From Ochotona curzoniae (lineage: Eukaryota > Chordata > Mammalia > Lagomorpha > Ochotonidae), in the NCBI RefSeq assembly GCF_017591425.1, contig NW_024465885.1:35224501-35288500 (forward strand): DNA of 64,000 bases, in the 5' to 3' direction. The notes below the pieces were generated by a model. It was not told the origin of the DNA and ran no database searches. It saw only the letters and a list, made by a program, of their open reading frames with translations. The position numbers and the translations under genes were made by a program. Of the stretch, positions 35,076-48,429 are shown piece by piece; the stretch's first letter is position 1; each line of letters begins with the position of its first letter.

Positions 35076-36004
35076 TTTAAAATATATGTAGTAAGCTTAT
35101 TTTTTGCAATTTAATCATATTAATGACATAATTTAATAGAAGGTTTATAGCAGTGAACATGGCCTCATCATACTGAAATTTCATCATGAGTTATTATGAC
35201 CATAAAAGGCAAAGCCTACTGACAACTTCATCCGAAGTGGGTGGCATATTATGGAAAAAGTTTGGATAAATTAGCATAAAATGTGTGAAGTAGGATAAGA
35301 TAATGAAAAGCAAGTAACTACTTATAATGATGTTAGTAGAACTTGATAAACATCTAAAAATAAAGCTGGATAGAATTAGAAGAGTCAAAAAAATTATCTC
35401 TAATTACTGACTATATTGGGGCAAACATGCCACTCAGTTATCAAAATAGCTGTCAGTTATTTATTACATAGACCTCCAAAAATCATAGACTCATGAAAAT
35501 TATAGAAAAGCATAGCTTTAATTTGTTGAGCAATGGTCAAATAGTAGGTAAAATAATAGTTTCTTTAATGGTTGCTTTGCATTCTTGCTTACCTCAACAT
35601 CAACTAAAATGATAGAAAAACCTATAAAATCATATAATGTGAACACAACTTGCCAACAATTAAAATATTTGCATACACTGCATATACAATGCAAATATTT
35701 TACTCATGCAATGCAAAGAAAGCCTACTGTTCATAAACATAATTCAATAAATGATAAGTGGGCATTCAATTTTTGCCAGTATCCAAATCCGGAGAATAAA
35801 TGTTGCCTGGGTTCCACAAGCCATTTTAATTCTCATTTCTAGTTCAGTTATCGAAGGCAGGAAATCGTTAGTGTATTTTGTTTCTACCTATCTTGTATGC
35901 TTTAGACATATTTATAAATGGAATTATGCTGCATTTATCAGTTTGAACCAATTTTTTTTTCTTCAATCCTAAATAAATCACTGTACATATTTGTGGGCAG
36001 TTGC
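35076..36004. other. AT-rich stretch, nothing recognised
   Basis: No gene or repeat family identified. Short tandem GCAAATATTT-like words near 35,665-35,712 look incidental. Confidence 0.45.
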
Positions 36005-36725
36005 ACTTTGTTTTTCCTCTTTTTTTTTTATTGCGTTTCATTTTATGACATCGCTTCATAGACTCTGATGTTCCCCCGAACCCACCCCTCCTCGTGCCCT
36101 TCCCCCATGGTGAATTACTCCACATTATTGCAGTATTACAGTTCAAATCCAGTCTTGTTTCTTTCATTGCAAGAGCTGCGCTTTTTTTTTATTGCTAGAT
36201 AGTATTTCACTGACATTTCCAAATTGATGCTTTATTTTTTTTAAAAAATGAGTCTAGTTTGACACTATTAGAACATGTTCAACTTTTTCTTTCATTTTGA
36301 TATGTGTAATATTTGTCAGTTCAAGACATACAAAGTGATCAAGTATACACATGTATTAGGCTTTGGTACAACATGTGAATCAATTTTCAAAATCACTATA
36401 GCATTTCATAACGCCTGTCATGAAAATGTTACTTTAATTCCACTATTACACCATGACTAGAAAATAAGAAACCCACTGTTGAATATTTCAACCATTTATT
36501 TTACTTCACAAGTTGTTTTAACGTCGGTTTATACAATTAATGGTTTTATGGGAATGTAGATAATAATTATAGGCTGCCTTCTTTTGTAAAATTAGTATTC
36601 ATACTTTGTACTGATTTAGTCAATTTGCAAGTCATCAGTAGGTATGTTTTTGTATATTCTGGGCTAGAGTCCATTGTCAGATACGGTACCTACATACTAA
36701 ATCAATCAATTGAGTAAGATGAAAT
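36005..36725 (-). mobile_element. L1 3'-UTR fragment, antisense
   Basis: Contains TTTTTATTGCGTTTCATTTTATG, then CCCCCGAACCCACCCCTCC and CCCATGGTGAATTACTCCAC. This parallels the copy at 61,590 (CCCCCCACCCCTCCC, CCCATGGTGGATTCCTCCAC). It continues through 'ttgctagatagtatttcac', a common antisense L1 tail pattern. No open L1 protein frame. Confidence 0.65.
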
Positions 36726-37255
36726 AAATTACCTACCTCCTGGTGTATATCTTCTCTGTACTGTCATTAACTTTTTCTTTATGTCACAACTGGTTGATTT
36801 TAATGATTTAACAAACTGTCATTATTCCCTTTGTGGTAATACCAAAGTTTCTTTAGAAAAGTTTAATGTTCTACAAATCTATGCATTTCTTACTATATTT
36901 GAGATTGTCTTGGAGTTATGGCTCTATGTGTGCATATATGTATATGGGTATGTGCATGGACAAGCAGGTGGGAATACTTGATTCATTTTTTCTTCATGAA
37001 AAGACCCACAATCTGTCATTTCAAAACAAAGCTTTTGCACTGGCATTATTTCATTATATTCACTGATTATGTAGCCAGTGTTAACCTTCTATTTTTACTC
37101 CACATTATGCATTAATCGGTCTATTTGACTTTCATTGACAAATATTGTACCATGCTGTGTTAAATATAAGGGTTGCACTTTGCGTACTAATATGTCAGAA
37201 CACACATTATCCAATTTATTTACTTCTTCAAAAAATGTGGCCTATAAAATTTGTT

Positions 37256-37583
37256 TTTTAAAGATTTGTTTTATTTTTATTGGAAAGTCAGATATAAGGG
37301 AGGAGGAGAGACAGAGGAAGATCTTCCATCTGATGATTCACTCCCCAAGTAAGCGCAATGGCCGAAGCTATGCCTATATGAAGCCAGGAGCCAGAAAATT
37401 CTTCCAGGTCTCCCACGCAGGTGTAGGATTCCTAGGCTTCAGGCCATCCTGGACTACTTTCCCAGGCCACAAGCAAGGAGCTGGATGGGAAATGGAGCTG
37501 CTGGGATTAGAACCAGTGCCCAGATGGGATCCCAATGCATTCAAGGGGAGGACTTTAGCCGGTAGGCCACACCGCACCAGGCC
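37256..37583 (-). repeat. C-SINE, minus orientation
   Basis: Complete reversed copy, head ending CAGGCCC. Flanks CCTATAAAATTTG and CCTACAAAGTTTT are similar and probably a decayed target duplication. The interval 36,726-37,255 before it is AT-rich with short chance frames. Confidence 0.87.
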
Positions 37584-37777
37584 CATGACCTACAAAGTTT
37601 TAAACTGATTCTCTTTCCATAGATGAAAAGCATATGCAAATTTAATCTTGCACTTTCAATTTCAACAACATAATTTAAAATATGAGATTTACTCTCCTGA
37701 CCTCATACTATTTTGTTTTTGTAATTTTAATTTACTTTCTTTGGAGAGATGGAAAGGCATACACAGAAAAACATATA

Positions 37778-37789
37778 TAGATAGATAGG

Positions 37790-37842
<53 letters not shown>
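37778..37842. repeat. (GATA)n microsatellite
   Basis: About sixteen GATA units, with one GGTA interruption near the start. Confidence 0.93.
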
Positions 37843-38683
37843 CATTTATATATCTATTTGCTGGATCACAACTCAAATGACTTTTATGGCAGGAACTGGG
37901 CCAGAGAGAGGCCAGTAGCCAGGATTTCAATACAAATCTACGTTGATGACATGTTCTGATTATTTGTGTTAAGGTTTAGACTATGCAGTAAAGTTGAATC
38001 ATTGCACTTGGATATGACCTATGGGCTTCCCAACTGATGGCTTAACTCTGGCTAAATGCCCATTTGATGTCACATTTTCCAGGAAACAAAAGAGGGACAA
38101 CTAAGAGATGACAGTTAGATTACTCATTATAATGGTCTGGTATTTAGATGTCTATATAGGTTGTGTTTGATTTTTTAGTTTTAAAAGTTGAGTTGGACGT
38201 TGATATGTGATATATTTTAACTGAATCATTCGAAAAGAACAAATTTCATATATTGTGCAATGAAGATTTAGGAGCATAGTGGTAATTCCCACCCCATCCT
38301 GTCATGTCCAAATTTGTCTCACGACCTTATTCTTTCCCATTTTTCATTTCTTTCTTTTTATATTTTAATCTGTACAGTGGCACAGTTATTGTTTACTTCT
38401 CAATTGCAGGCTTAGCATTACATTTTGAATTCCCATGGTTTTCTTCCCCAAAATGTGCAGTGGATTGAATACATTGCCTATGTAACCTTATGTTAAAAAA
38501 ATTATTCCTTGATAAAGTTTAAAACAAAAGGCACTTACGAACTTAAGATAAAGTATTTGATCCAAACAACCAAAAAGAGAGAAATGAAAAGTAATAGAAA
38601 TTGTAGATCATGTGTTATTAGTGTCTTAACTGTGTCTGTGTTGACTGCATGATTTGAATAGAATCAAATAAAAACACGTTTTG

Positions 38684-38965
38684 AGGTCAGTGTTGTGGCA
38701 TACGGGAGAACATTTCAACTGCAATGCCGACATCCCCTATGACTTGAAACCCTGCTGCCCCACTTCTGATCTAAGTCCACTTTTAGTATTCTCAGCAAGG
38801 TTACAGTAGGTGACATAATAGGAAGATGACTACCATCCCTAAAGGAGACCAGGATGGTTGCAACCTGACCCAATTCCAGTGGATAAATCAATTCCAGAAT
38901 ATTGTATATATTTTATAGATAGATAGGTATAGATATTTGTCTCTATAAGTTTGCCTTTCTTTTAT
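38684..38965 (+). repeat. older C-SINE-type repeat
   Basis: GGTCAGTGTTGTGGCATACG head, GCCGACATCCCCTATG core, CTGCTGCCCCACTTCTGATC block and a GTTTGCCTTTC end. It is strongly diverged from the young copies. A second SINE-like tail (TTTGCCTTTCAAATAAGTAA) is at about 39,230-39,262. The interval 37,843-38,683 holds nothing I recognise. Confidence 0.6.
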
Positions 38966-39483
38966 TTTCATAGTTCCCTCTGCATTTATATTATCCTTCA
39001 CGGACACATATATACAATCATGCTGCCATAAACATAAATATACAGATAAGAACACATAATACATTTATAATGTTTTGGTCATTTCAGAAGAATTGTACCA
39101 GAACTTGTTTGATACCTAACTTAGAATTAATGGTATATTCAATGGCTATTACCCAATCATTCCACAGAGATGGATTAGAAATAGGCCCAATCTAAAATCT
39201 TACAGAAGTTCATTAATTCTAAATTCTAAGTTTGCCTTTCAAATAAGTAAATAAATAAACCTTAATGGTCTGAATTGGAAATTTTTTTTTTTCAAATTTT
39301 AATATTGTGCTAACATTTTATCATACTCTTTTCAAATGGGGATATTAAATCCATACATTTATTAGTGTTTATTGAAGGCAGACATATTAATACCCCAAAG
39401 TAAGGAGTCCATGACCACACCCAGAACGTAGGAGAAAAAAGTGTATATATCCATTTACATGATGTGATTCAGTACCACAATAT

Positions 39484-39585
39484 TTCTTCTTTCCTTTCTT
39501 CCTTCCTTGCTTCCTTCCTTCCTTCCTTCTTTCCTTCCTTCCCTACTTTTCCTTCCTTCCTTCCTTCCTTCTTTCCATCCTTTCT
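39484..39585. repeat. (CTTC)n polypyrimidine microsatellite
   Basis: About 100 bp of CTTC/CTTT repeat with few interruptions; any open frame through it is meaningless. Confidence 0.92.
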
Positions 39586-40024
39586 TAAGAGCTACTTATT
39601 TTTATTTGAAATAGAGAGTTATAAAGAAAGGAGAGAGACACACAGCGATCACATAAACATGTGTTGGGATATTTTAATTTTGCATTACTGTCTTTTATTA
39701 CCATGCCCTCATTCATCGTTTATTCTTTCTGTGCTTATATATTTTGCAGAGCTTTGTTGTTATTATGGTAGTGGTGATTGTGGCGTTAGTGTTGGTCATG
39801 GTGATAGTTGTTGCTCTTATTGATTTAAAACTTCATTTCTCAATGGCCATAAGTTATATTCCCTGGCTAGACACAACTTATGTGCTAGTATATGGTTTCT
39901 TCTATAGATTGTACCATGCACTGATACAAATAATGTTCATTCAGTCATGGAGTGAAATGTTTTGCATGTGTCCATTAGATCATTTCAGTCTATAATATGG
40001 TTTATCTCTGGCATGTCTGTGATT

Positions 40025-40049
40025 GTGTGTGTGTGTGTGTGTGTGTGTA
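40025..40049. repeat. (GT)n microsatellite
   Basis: Twelve or so GT units. Confidence 0.92.
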
Positions 40050-40239
40050 GTTTGTCAGACGACTGATGAAAGTGGTAATTGGGAGTCCTCTCTTTCTATT
40101 TCAGTTTATGTCTCCCATGTATCTATTGTATCTATTAGCATTCATTTTATAAAACAGGATGCTACAACACTGGGTGTTTATGTGCTTTTTGCAGTCACAT
40201 TTTCCTGAAAAAATTGTTATATTTTTCATTATATAATGA

Positions 40240-41100
40240 CACTTTCTCTTTCCCTTTTACAATTTGTCTTAGTCTATTTCATCCAGTATGAGCATAATTA
40301 CTCCTTGCTTTGATTTCCATTGACATGAAAAATTTTTCTCCATTCTTTCCCTTTCAATCTCTGTGTATATTATTTGATGAAGCCTATTTCTGTTACACAT
40401 CATATAATTTTTTAATCCTTTAAAAAAAATCATCTGGGTTAACAGGCTTTTTCTTTTTCTTTCTTTCTTTTTTTTTTTTTTTGCTGTTGTTGCTTTGTTT
40501 TGTTTTTTAAAATTAGATTACCATACTCCATTGTCTCCTGACGGTATGGTTTATGTCACAATTTCTGCTGTCACTCTGATCACAGTTCCTTTAAAAGCAA
40601 TGAGAGGGATGTGGTGGTCGTGTTGTGGAGTGGCATGCTAGGCCTCTATGGGTAACAATGGCATCTCAACATGGGTGTTGGTTTGAGTTCTTCGTGTCAA
40701 CTTTTGGTTCATCTCCCTGCTAATGAGCTTGGTAAAGCAGTGAAAAGTAGTTCCAATGCTAGCAACCCTCCATCATTGTGGAAAGTCTTTGAAAAATTCT
40801 TGGCTCTAACTTTATAGCAACAGTGAATTATGGCCACTTGGGGAGTGAAAACAGTGGATGGAAGACATCCCTATGTTTCTCCTTCTATATATGTAACTCT
40901 GCCTTTGTAATTAAAAATATGTTGTTAAAGGAGGTCTAGAATTTCTCTCTTGATTATTTGGGACAGATCCTGTAATGATTAACCTTTGAATGTCTGATTG
41001 TAGTGTGTCATGGTGACAATCCTCTGATTACATTTCTTTGGCTCTTCAAGCTTTAGGTATTTGGATGTCCACATTGTTCGCCAAATTGGATAAATCTGCA
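40240..41100 (-). mobile_element. old L1 fragment, antisense, with SINE insertion
   Basis: The block CTTGCTTTGATTTCCATTGAC with the following CTCCATTCTTTCCC and 'tcaatctctgtgtat' is a recognisable antisense L1 pattern. A C-SINE at about 40,605-40,928 splits it. All frames are broken. The neighbouring 39,600-40,240 and 41,100-41,340 are T-rich and may also be L1-derived. Confidence 0.55.
40605..40928 (+). repeat. C-SINE, diverged
   Basis: CATCTCAACATGGGTGTTGG core, CTTGGTAAAGCAGTG block, CACTTGGGGAGTGAA and a TCTGCCTTTGTAATTAAAAA end preserve the SINE order. Confidence 0.72.
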
Positions 41101-43030
41101 TATTATTAGTTTGTTCACATCTCTAGCCATTTTTTTCTCTTTTTTTATTGTGCAGGAACTACTAAGATTTGTATATTTTGTCATTTTATGTTATTCCACA
41201 TATCCTTACTACCTTTTTCATTCATTTTCTTTGTTTCTGTCTACAACTTTCTACTGTGGGTTTTTTTTTTTTTTTGTCTTAAAATTTCATTTATATATAC
41301 AGTTTTTGTTTTGGTAACTGTAAACCTTTACTGAATTTCTTGCTCACAACAAATACTGATTTTCCAAATTTAATTTATACCTGTTTGAACTGCTGATCTA
41401 TGGCAGAAGTCCTCTCTGGTAAGGGTCACAGAGGTATACTCAACAGGTCTCTGCTCAAACTCCCCTGGGCTCCATTTCACGTTTGTCAGGGTTGTCACTG
41501 TGTCTGGGACTCAAAACCCTACCATGATCTTTTTGTCTCCTTTCTCTGAAGAGTTATGCCTGTTGTTGATGTCACACTGTGTTTCTCTTCTGCGATTGTT
41601 TCTTGTGTGATTCCTCTGATATCACTGCATTCCTCCTTAGTGTATTCTGTAAAGTAGAAAACGTTCGAAATTAGCACAATTTTGGCTCGCCGAACAAATC
41701 TAAGCCCTAATTCCCTGAAGCGTAAGCACATTTACTACACAGCAAAATAAAATATGCTGATACCTAAAATAACAGACAAACCTGATGATATGTTATTAGG
41801 GTCAGATCAATTAGATTTTGTATTTAACCATTAATGGTCTTTCCTGGGTGTAAGAAATAAACAGAGCAGAAGAAGGAAGAATGAAAATAAAAGATATGCA
41901 TTGTAAATGAAGAAATATTTAGGGTTTATAACAATTTAAACAAAAGAATATCAAAAACAGAACAAAAAAAAACCTAAAAAAAAAAACCTCTGAAAAAAAT
42001 GGTACTCTTACTAATTTATGATATAAAACAAAACAATTTTCATATTTTTATAATTAAATATTTGTTTCTTCAATTATTTTGTTCACATAACTTGTTCTAT
42101 TATTTAAATAAAATGGTTAAAATTGTACAAATAGCACTATTAAATGTCATTCTTTTCTCTAATTTTGTGAGCCTTCATTGAGCTGCTATTTTAAAATTGA
42201 AGACTAGTCTAATCTCTTGACTCATATCTATCTATCATCTATCTATCCATCTGTCTCTCTATTTATCTCTATTTATCTCTACTTCCTTCATATTTGTAAC
42301 ATTAGTAGGCCAATAATCAACCTCTTCTACTTAAAATACTGTGTTACTTATTATTATCACAATTCATATATATAACTATTTTTCTACCTTTATAAAATGT
42401 ATATACCTGCAAAAAGATAGCCTTTCAGTATAATTTCTGGTCCTGCAGTATCCATTGACTCTAAGAATCTACTAGAAAAACTCTGTCTAATGCTATCCAT
42501 GCTAATCGCAATGTCAAGTCTTGATGTCCTTTGGTATTTAATGATGTTTTAATCACATCTGCTATTTAATTATGTATCTTTATGGTTATTATTACATTAA
42601 TAGTCATCTGGAGTTCTCAGTATTCAAAAGTAAGTAAAGTACCTTCATTATATATTTTCTTTCCTGTGCCAAGTGTTTGACAAATTTCTTCAATGTTTCT
42701 AACAAAGGTTTTACTGCACCATAGCAGTTCTTGCTTAGTGTTAGTTCAGAAGTGTATCTATCAAATGTATTTTTCTTTCATTTGAATATACATTTATATT
42801 TTAAAAATAAAATAAAACATTGATCTGAGACTAAATTTAGTTTATTACTTTTACAATCACTACACGATGAAGTTAAATAAAGATAAATGCAAATCACTGG
42901 GATGATATTGAAATGCCAAATAGAAAAAAAAATGATGAAAATGATGCAAAAAAGCATCGAGAAATAGACCAGTGGAACTAACTTTTTGTGAGCTGGATGC
43001 TAGGTCAGATGGCTTTCTTTCTTTTTTTTT
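41101..43030. other. AT-rich stretch with an ATCT microsatellite
   Basis: Contains a degenerate (ATCT)n at about 42,226-42,285 and A-rich runs around 41,965-42,000. No gene recognised; open frames under 75 codons have AT-driven composition. Confidence 0.5.
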
Positions 43031-43032
43031 TT

Positions 43033-43362
43033 TTAAGATTCATATATTCATTTTATGGAAAGTCAGATATATACAGAGAAAGAGAAACCGAGAGGAAGAT
43101 CTTCCATCCGCTAATTCACTCCACAAGTGGTCACAATAGCCAGTTGTGATCCAATCCAAAGCCAGGAGCCAGGAGCTTGTTATGGGTCTCCCACACAGAT
43201 ACAGGGTCCTGACACCTTAGGCTGTGCTGGACTGCTCTCCCAGGCCACAAGCAGTGAGCTCAGTGGAAAGCAGGGCTGCTAAGATTCGAGCCAGTGACCA
43301 CATGAGATTCCAGTGCATTCAAGTTGAGGAATTTAGCCACTAGGCTTTTGCACTGTGCCCAG
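43033..43362 (-). repeat. C-SINE, minus orientation
   Basis: Poly-T/AAGATT tail at left, reversed body with TCTTCCATCCGCTAATTCAC and CCCAGGCCACAAGCAGTGAG, head ending TGTGCCCAG. Moderately diverged. Confidence 0.85.
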
Positions 43363-46300
43363 TTACATTGGCTTTAAATCTCTGATCATAAATTGTATCA
43401 TAGACAAATTGTAAGTATTTTGGCATTGTTTCCCCATTTCATCAGAAACTCGTAATAGTTGACTATATTTTCCTTTATTGACATAGTTAAGGCAAAACTT
43501 AGTAATATTTAGGCTAAAAAAAAGTTAATTTGATCAAACTGGCTAATTCTACTTTGGCAATGTAATTATCTAAGCATTTGGGAAAATGCTAAGATAAAAT
43601 TTCAGTTAAAATATTTAATTTGTCTAAAACATGATTAATTTTCTAAATCAAAGGCCTATGGAAAGTTCTACCACACATGAGTTTACCTCTGTGTAATTGG
43701 TATTAGTCTAGTTTCTTTCTCAGCAAATTGTTATACCAATGGTTCTCTAAGGGGAATTATGAGAAAATCAGAATCCTCATAAGTCCCCCAGTGAAAGTAA
43801 AGGGAAAAGAAAAAATAAAAAAGTTTCTTTGTCCCAGAATAAATAAATATGGAAAATATGGCATAAACAAAATCCAATTTTTCTCCCACCAGATAAATGA
43901 GTATAGCATTTAATGAATGAAAGATATTAGCAGAAGCAATGAGAAGAAAAGCCAATTAGAACATCAGATTATCATTGCAACGATCAGTGATCAAATCATA
44001 CCTGGAAAAATAACCCATTCTTAAATAAATCAATTTATTTTTGCTATTATTTCAGTCAGTGGACACACACAACCAGTGCATTCAAGCTTTAATTAGCTGT
44101 TATTATCTTTAAATATCCCAGTAGTGATCACGACTCAAGTTTATCAGATAAATTCTCATTGATCTCTGTAAAGAACAACAGATGGAGAGACACTCCATTG
44201 ACATGCGAACCGGATTAATATAGCTATTGTATATATGCTGCAATGTCAGAGAATATTTCTGTCCTTCACAGTCATAGGGAGAAGGTTTTGAAATTGTTCT
44301 CTTGTGAAAGTTTCTTGAGCTTGTCTTAAATATTCAAATTTTATTTAGCATCTTGAAGGGGAAGAACAGCTTGAGGCCATGAAGTTTCATAAATTTGATT
44401 TTTAGTATCTTAGCCTTAGGGAGATGGTTTTGAATATATACTTAATTAGCCAATGACATGCTCAAAAATTTCTTTCATTTATGGGCCCATTCCTGCAATT
44501 TATGTTTCTATGCTGATTTGAAGTTAATTCTTATAACCTAGGAATGCAATTTATTTATTAATAAATTTTATAGTTATTATAATAGTTTATTAATAAATGA
44601 CAAATATTTTTACAAGAAAAAAGCTACAAAGCTGTTTTCAGATGTGATCATAAATATGCGATGCACACTTTATTCATTCCAAGGCTTATTTAGAAACCTG
44701 GATACAATATCAAGTCTATTTTGTGAAGTATTCACTACCAAAAGTTGGAATTCACGGTCATTCACCTATGACTCATTTTAAGGAACATGATATAATATTT
44801 TTAACATGCTTGTTACCTTATGTGGCTTTATCTAAAGTGTAAGGAAGCTTTTGTTTGGATGTCACATTTCTTTGAATATTGCATTCAGGGAGAAAAAATA
44901 TATACTTGGTGAAAATGGTTCATTTCACAAAGTCATATCACCTATATATCAATTGCTAACATGTTTTGGAAAGACACTAATTACTATTTCAGAACCTAAA
45001 ATATTAATGAGGCTCCACTTTTTCAAATCCATTTATATATATTTATGAAATTTCCTTAACAAAGATAGAAAGTAAAGCAGAACTAGTAGGTACTAATAAT
45101 CATTAAAACTAAAGGTAAATTTCTTAAAAAAAAAATAAATAAAATAGCATTGCATTAAGTTCAGCCATAAGCCAGGAAATGGCTTTCCTAAAGATATGTT
45201 TACAACATTTTTTTCCCATTATTTTTTTACTGGCATCTCATTGAGTATTGGCTGAGCAGCAGTATTTATGCACAGAGTGCATTGAGAGGACATCTTGTGA
45301 GGAACTGATGGCTTTTATGGTCCTTTATTTTGTTGTAGTTCAGTGTACTTTTTATGACAGTGAAGAAGACTTTTAATAAATTCTTGTCATTTTTACAGCA
45401 GCTCTCCTTTGTCGTGAAGGCTGTTTAGATATGATCTTGCCTGTCTTTTCCAATAACACTCGACTGTCAAAATGTCAATTAAAATAAAATTTGCCAAACA
45501 ACTTGTCTGGAAGTCATATCGATGTAAATTATACCCAGAAATAGATGTTTGCTTTCATGTACATATTTTATAACTAAAAACTCCTAGGTCATCCAGAAAG
45601 CTTTTATTATTCTTACACTTTGTTTTCTCTACCACCTTTTAGCACAGCCAAAACCTGTTTTGGTTCCTTTTACTGCAAATGCTCTGTGTCACTGCAATAA
45701 TGGTAAGTAAGTTTGCATTCTATTTATAAACATGAAAGAAAGCTATATTTCATTTTGTCACTACCTACCAGAGATGATGAAACTTTAGGCAAAAGGACAT
45801 TTGAATTTTATCTACTTAGCCTTGTACAGGTTTATTGCATTTGTAAGCCCCACCTGAAATTTGCAAAAGTGGATCAAATGTTTTTTGGGGCAGGCCAGAC
45901 AATCCCAAACCCTGATACGGAGATAGCTATAGAAATGGATTATATATTTCCCAACAGATTATACGTTTCCCAATTAATCACTTTGTCCTAATATTTTCTC
46001 TTTAGGTACATTTAATAAATTTTGTCTTTATACTGAGAATAAATTTCAACATTTTTGTTATTGTGTGGAATCATTTAGATATCTATTGGATTAAATGGGT
46101 GGTGGACGTAAACAATGTAAAAACTCAATTTATCCTCTTTTATACTTTTAACTTTAAAATAATTAGATCCAAATCTTCAATTGCAAAAAACTAGAACATC
46201 ACCCAGCTACCTCAAAATTCTGACTTCTTATACAAGTACAGCAAACCACTATAGCTACCACATTGTCTTTGGTACATTTGTTTCAACCAAAATACAAATA

Positions 46301-47314
46301 TTACATAATTTTCATCTTCTTGTTTCCTAACCTGCGTCTGTGTTTATATGTGTCAGTATGTGTTTATACTTTCATCCTCTGTGTTGCATATTTCAGGAAC
46401 TGACCTATGTAACCATGAACAGGATTAAGATACAGGACTGTCTCATAATCACAAAACAATTCTCTTCAGCCATTTCACACCATAAAATTCAAGTTCATAC
46501 CATATGCTGATCATATTGTATTCTTTTTTTGTTTTCTGTAATGTAAAATCTGATATCCATCTCTATGGAATATTTATTTTTCAGAAATATTTTTTACTGT
46601 TGCTTTTTGTCTTTCAGAAGTTAATGTCTATCATACCTTAACTTTGATAAAAAATGTATTTATATATTTCTTAGGATAATTTCTCCTAAGTGTCTCTCAT
46701 TGGGATTTTCATTAAATATATTGACACCTTTCTCATCATATCAATATATTTTCTCACTTTCGATCCATATTGTTTTTCTGTATCTCTTCTTCTGTCCCTC
46801 ATGACAATACTCATACATAAAAAACATTTTACCTCATTGATTTTTTTAACTGCCATAATTGCCCATTTCCATAACGTTATTAGTATGGCAAAGTCTTAAA
46901 ATCTTCTCTTTGTTTGACAATCACATTGTCTGTAAAAGTTATTTATTTGCTTGGATTCTTGTGCACAGTTTCTGATCGTATGAAGGTTTATATAAACATC
47001 ATCAGATTACAGATCAGTCAAGGGGAAATTTCAGAGACAAAAAGTTAAGTCCTGGCCTATCACTCTATTACGTCACTTTCCTTAGTCACGCGGTATAATT
47101 GTGCATTGAAACTGCCTAAAACCTCCTCAATGGATGACTAAGCTCTATTATTTCATTTTTGTGAATGTGTAAATTTATATCTCTGGTTACCTGTCAAAAA
47201 TCAATGTAGAAATTCCACAAAGGTCTCATTAAATCTTTTGGAAAGTAAGTGCATTGATTTATCTTTTAAACAAACGTGTACTTTCTTTTTCTAATATCCT
47301 TCATTTTCTTTCAG
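43363..47314. other. AT-rich stretch; two patches that may be conserved non-coding sequence
   Basis: About 44,040-44,300 (AAGCTTTAATTAGCTGTTAT and a TTATCAGATAA word) and about 45,240-45,480 are non-repetitive with mixed composition. Neither has an open frame or splice context. The remainder is AT-rich with nothing recognised; 45,713-45,991 (92 codons) has no domain. Confidence 0.3.
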
Positions 47315-47499
47315 GCGAGTTTATCTCAGGCGACCAGTTCCTAGGATGCACAAGCCCAAACACTTGATAAGATGCTGTCCTCATTTTCCCCACAGACATT
47401 CGTCCTTTCTGATTCGTGCAGTTGTAGTGTTGTACTGAAATGCCATGCCTAACCAGGAAGAGCTCATCTGTGTCCTTGAAATGACACAACTGGATACAG
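47315..47499 (+). other. exon-like island (possible non-coding or 5' terminal coding exon)
   Basis: A strong polypyrimidine tract ending TTCATTTTCTTTCAG precedes position 47,315. GATACAG/GTATAA provides a donor after 47,499, bounding 185 bp of clearly less AT-rich, non-repetitive sequence. All three plus-strand frames hit stops before the middle. An ATG at 47,445 in a fair context (GCCATGC) opens 18 codons to the donor (MPNQEELICVLEMTQLDT). I do not recognise that peptide. It could be a lncRNA exon, a 5' exon of a large gene, a decayed exon, or chance. Confidence 0.35.
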
Positions 47500-48429
47500 G
47501 TATAAAAAAATATACATTTTGTTTGAAGCTTTAAAATTGATCTTGTTATGTCATCCTCAATACTAATATAAATCCAAGTAATCAGTGTTCATATTTGAAA
47601 CCTCTTTTGTCTATCACATATGTTTCGGATATATGTACCTGCATAATTTAGACTAAATTCCACCTGCACACTGTGCCCTAAGTGTTCCAGTAACTGATGC
47701 ACACACATTCATTTTATTTTTCATATTCTAAGCCACATAAAATGGACTACGATGTGAAATAAGTATTGTTTATCACATCTCACTATGTTTTATTTTAGAA
47801 AAAAGAAAATTTTCATTGCAGTAAGATGTAATGCATAAGTTAATATTTCAAACAATAGATTTATCTCATAATTTAATACTTGGCAGATTTTACATCATTA
47901 AAAATTAAATCTTTCTTTTAAACTGTTACAAGTTACTCCTTTCAGGTTTAAAATGGATCTCCCATTGCTTCTCCACCTTTGAACTCAAATATAAATTAAT
48001 TCATGGATATAGGAGAAAGCCTTGCAGGGAATATATAATGAGATTTCATGAAGTACTCAGGATTCTTTGAGTTAGAATCTCTTTTCTCTCATGAAAATGC
48101 TGAGTCTCCATGTGAAACTAAATTCTTTTTACGGGTTTGTACAATAATAGTCATTATTCTCCTGGATACTTTGGTGGTAAGTATGTTGTCAAACTACTTG
48201 GTAAACAAATGGAAAAGCATGGATTCACTAAATTTATATCTTAGAAGAGAACAACAGGGAACACACAAGGAAATGCACTGTGGAGAAAATACAAATATTG
48301 AGAGAGAAGTAAGAAAGCACAATTCAGCTAATAAAATGTTATTGTCCTGAATGTAGGAATGGAAAACTGGAGCATGAATCAGTAGTTTGAGTGGATTGGA
48401 TAAAGAAGGGAGACAATGCTATTCTGGAA

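Noticed and set aside
37778..37842. Regularly spaced repeat that might suggest a CRISPR array
   Set aside because: It is a pure GATA microsatellite with no spacers, in a mammalian genome.
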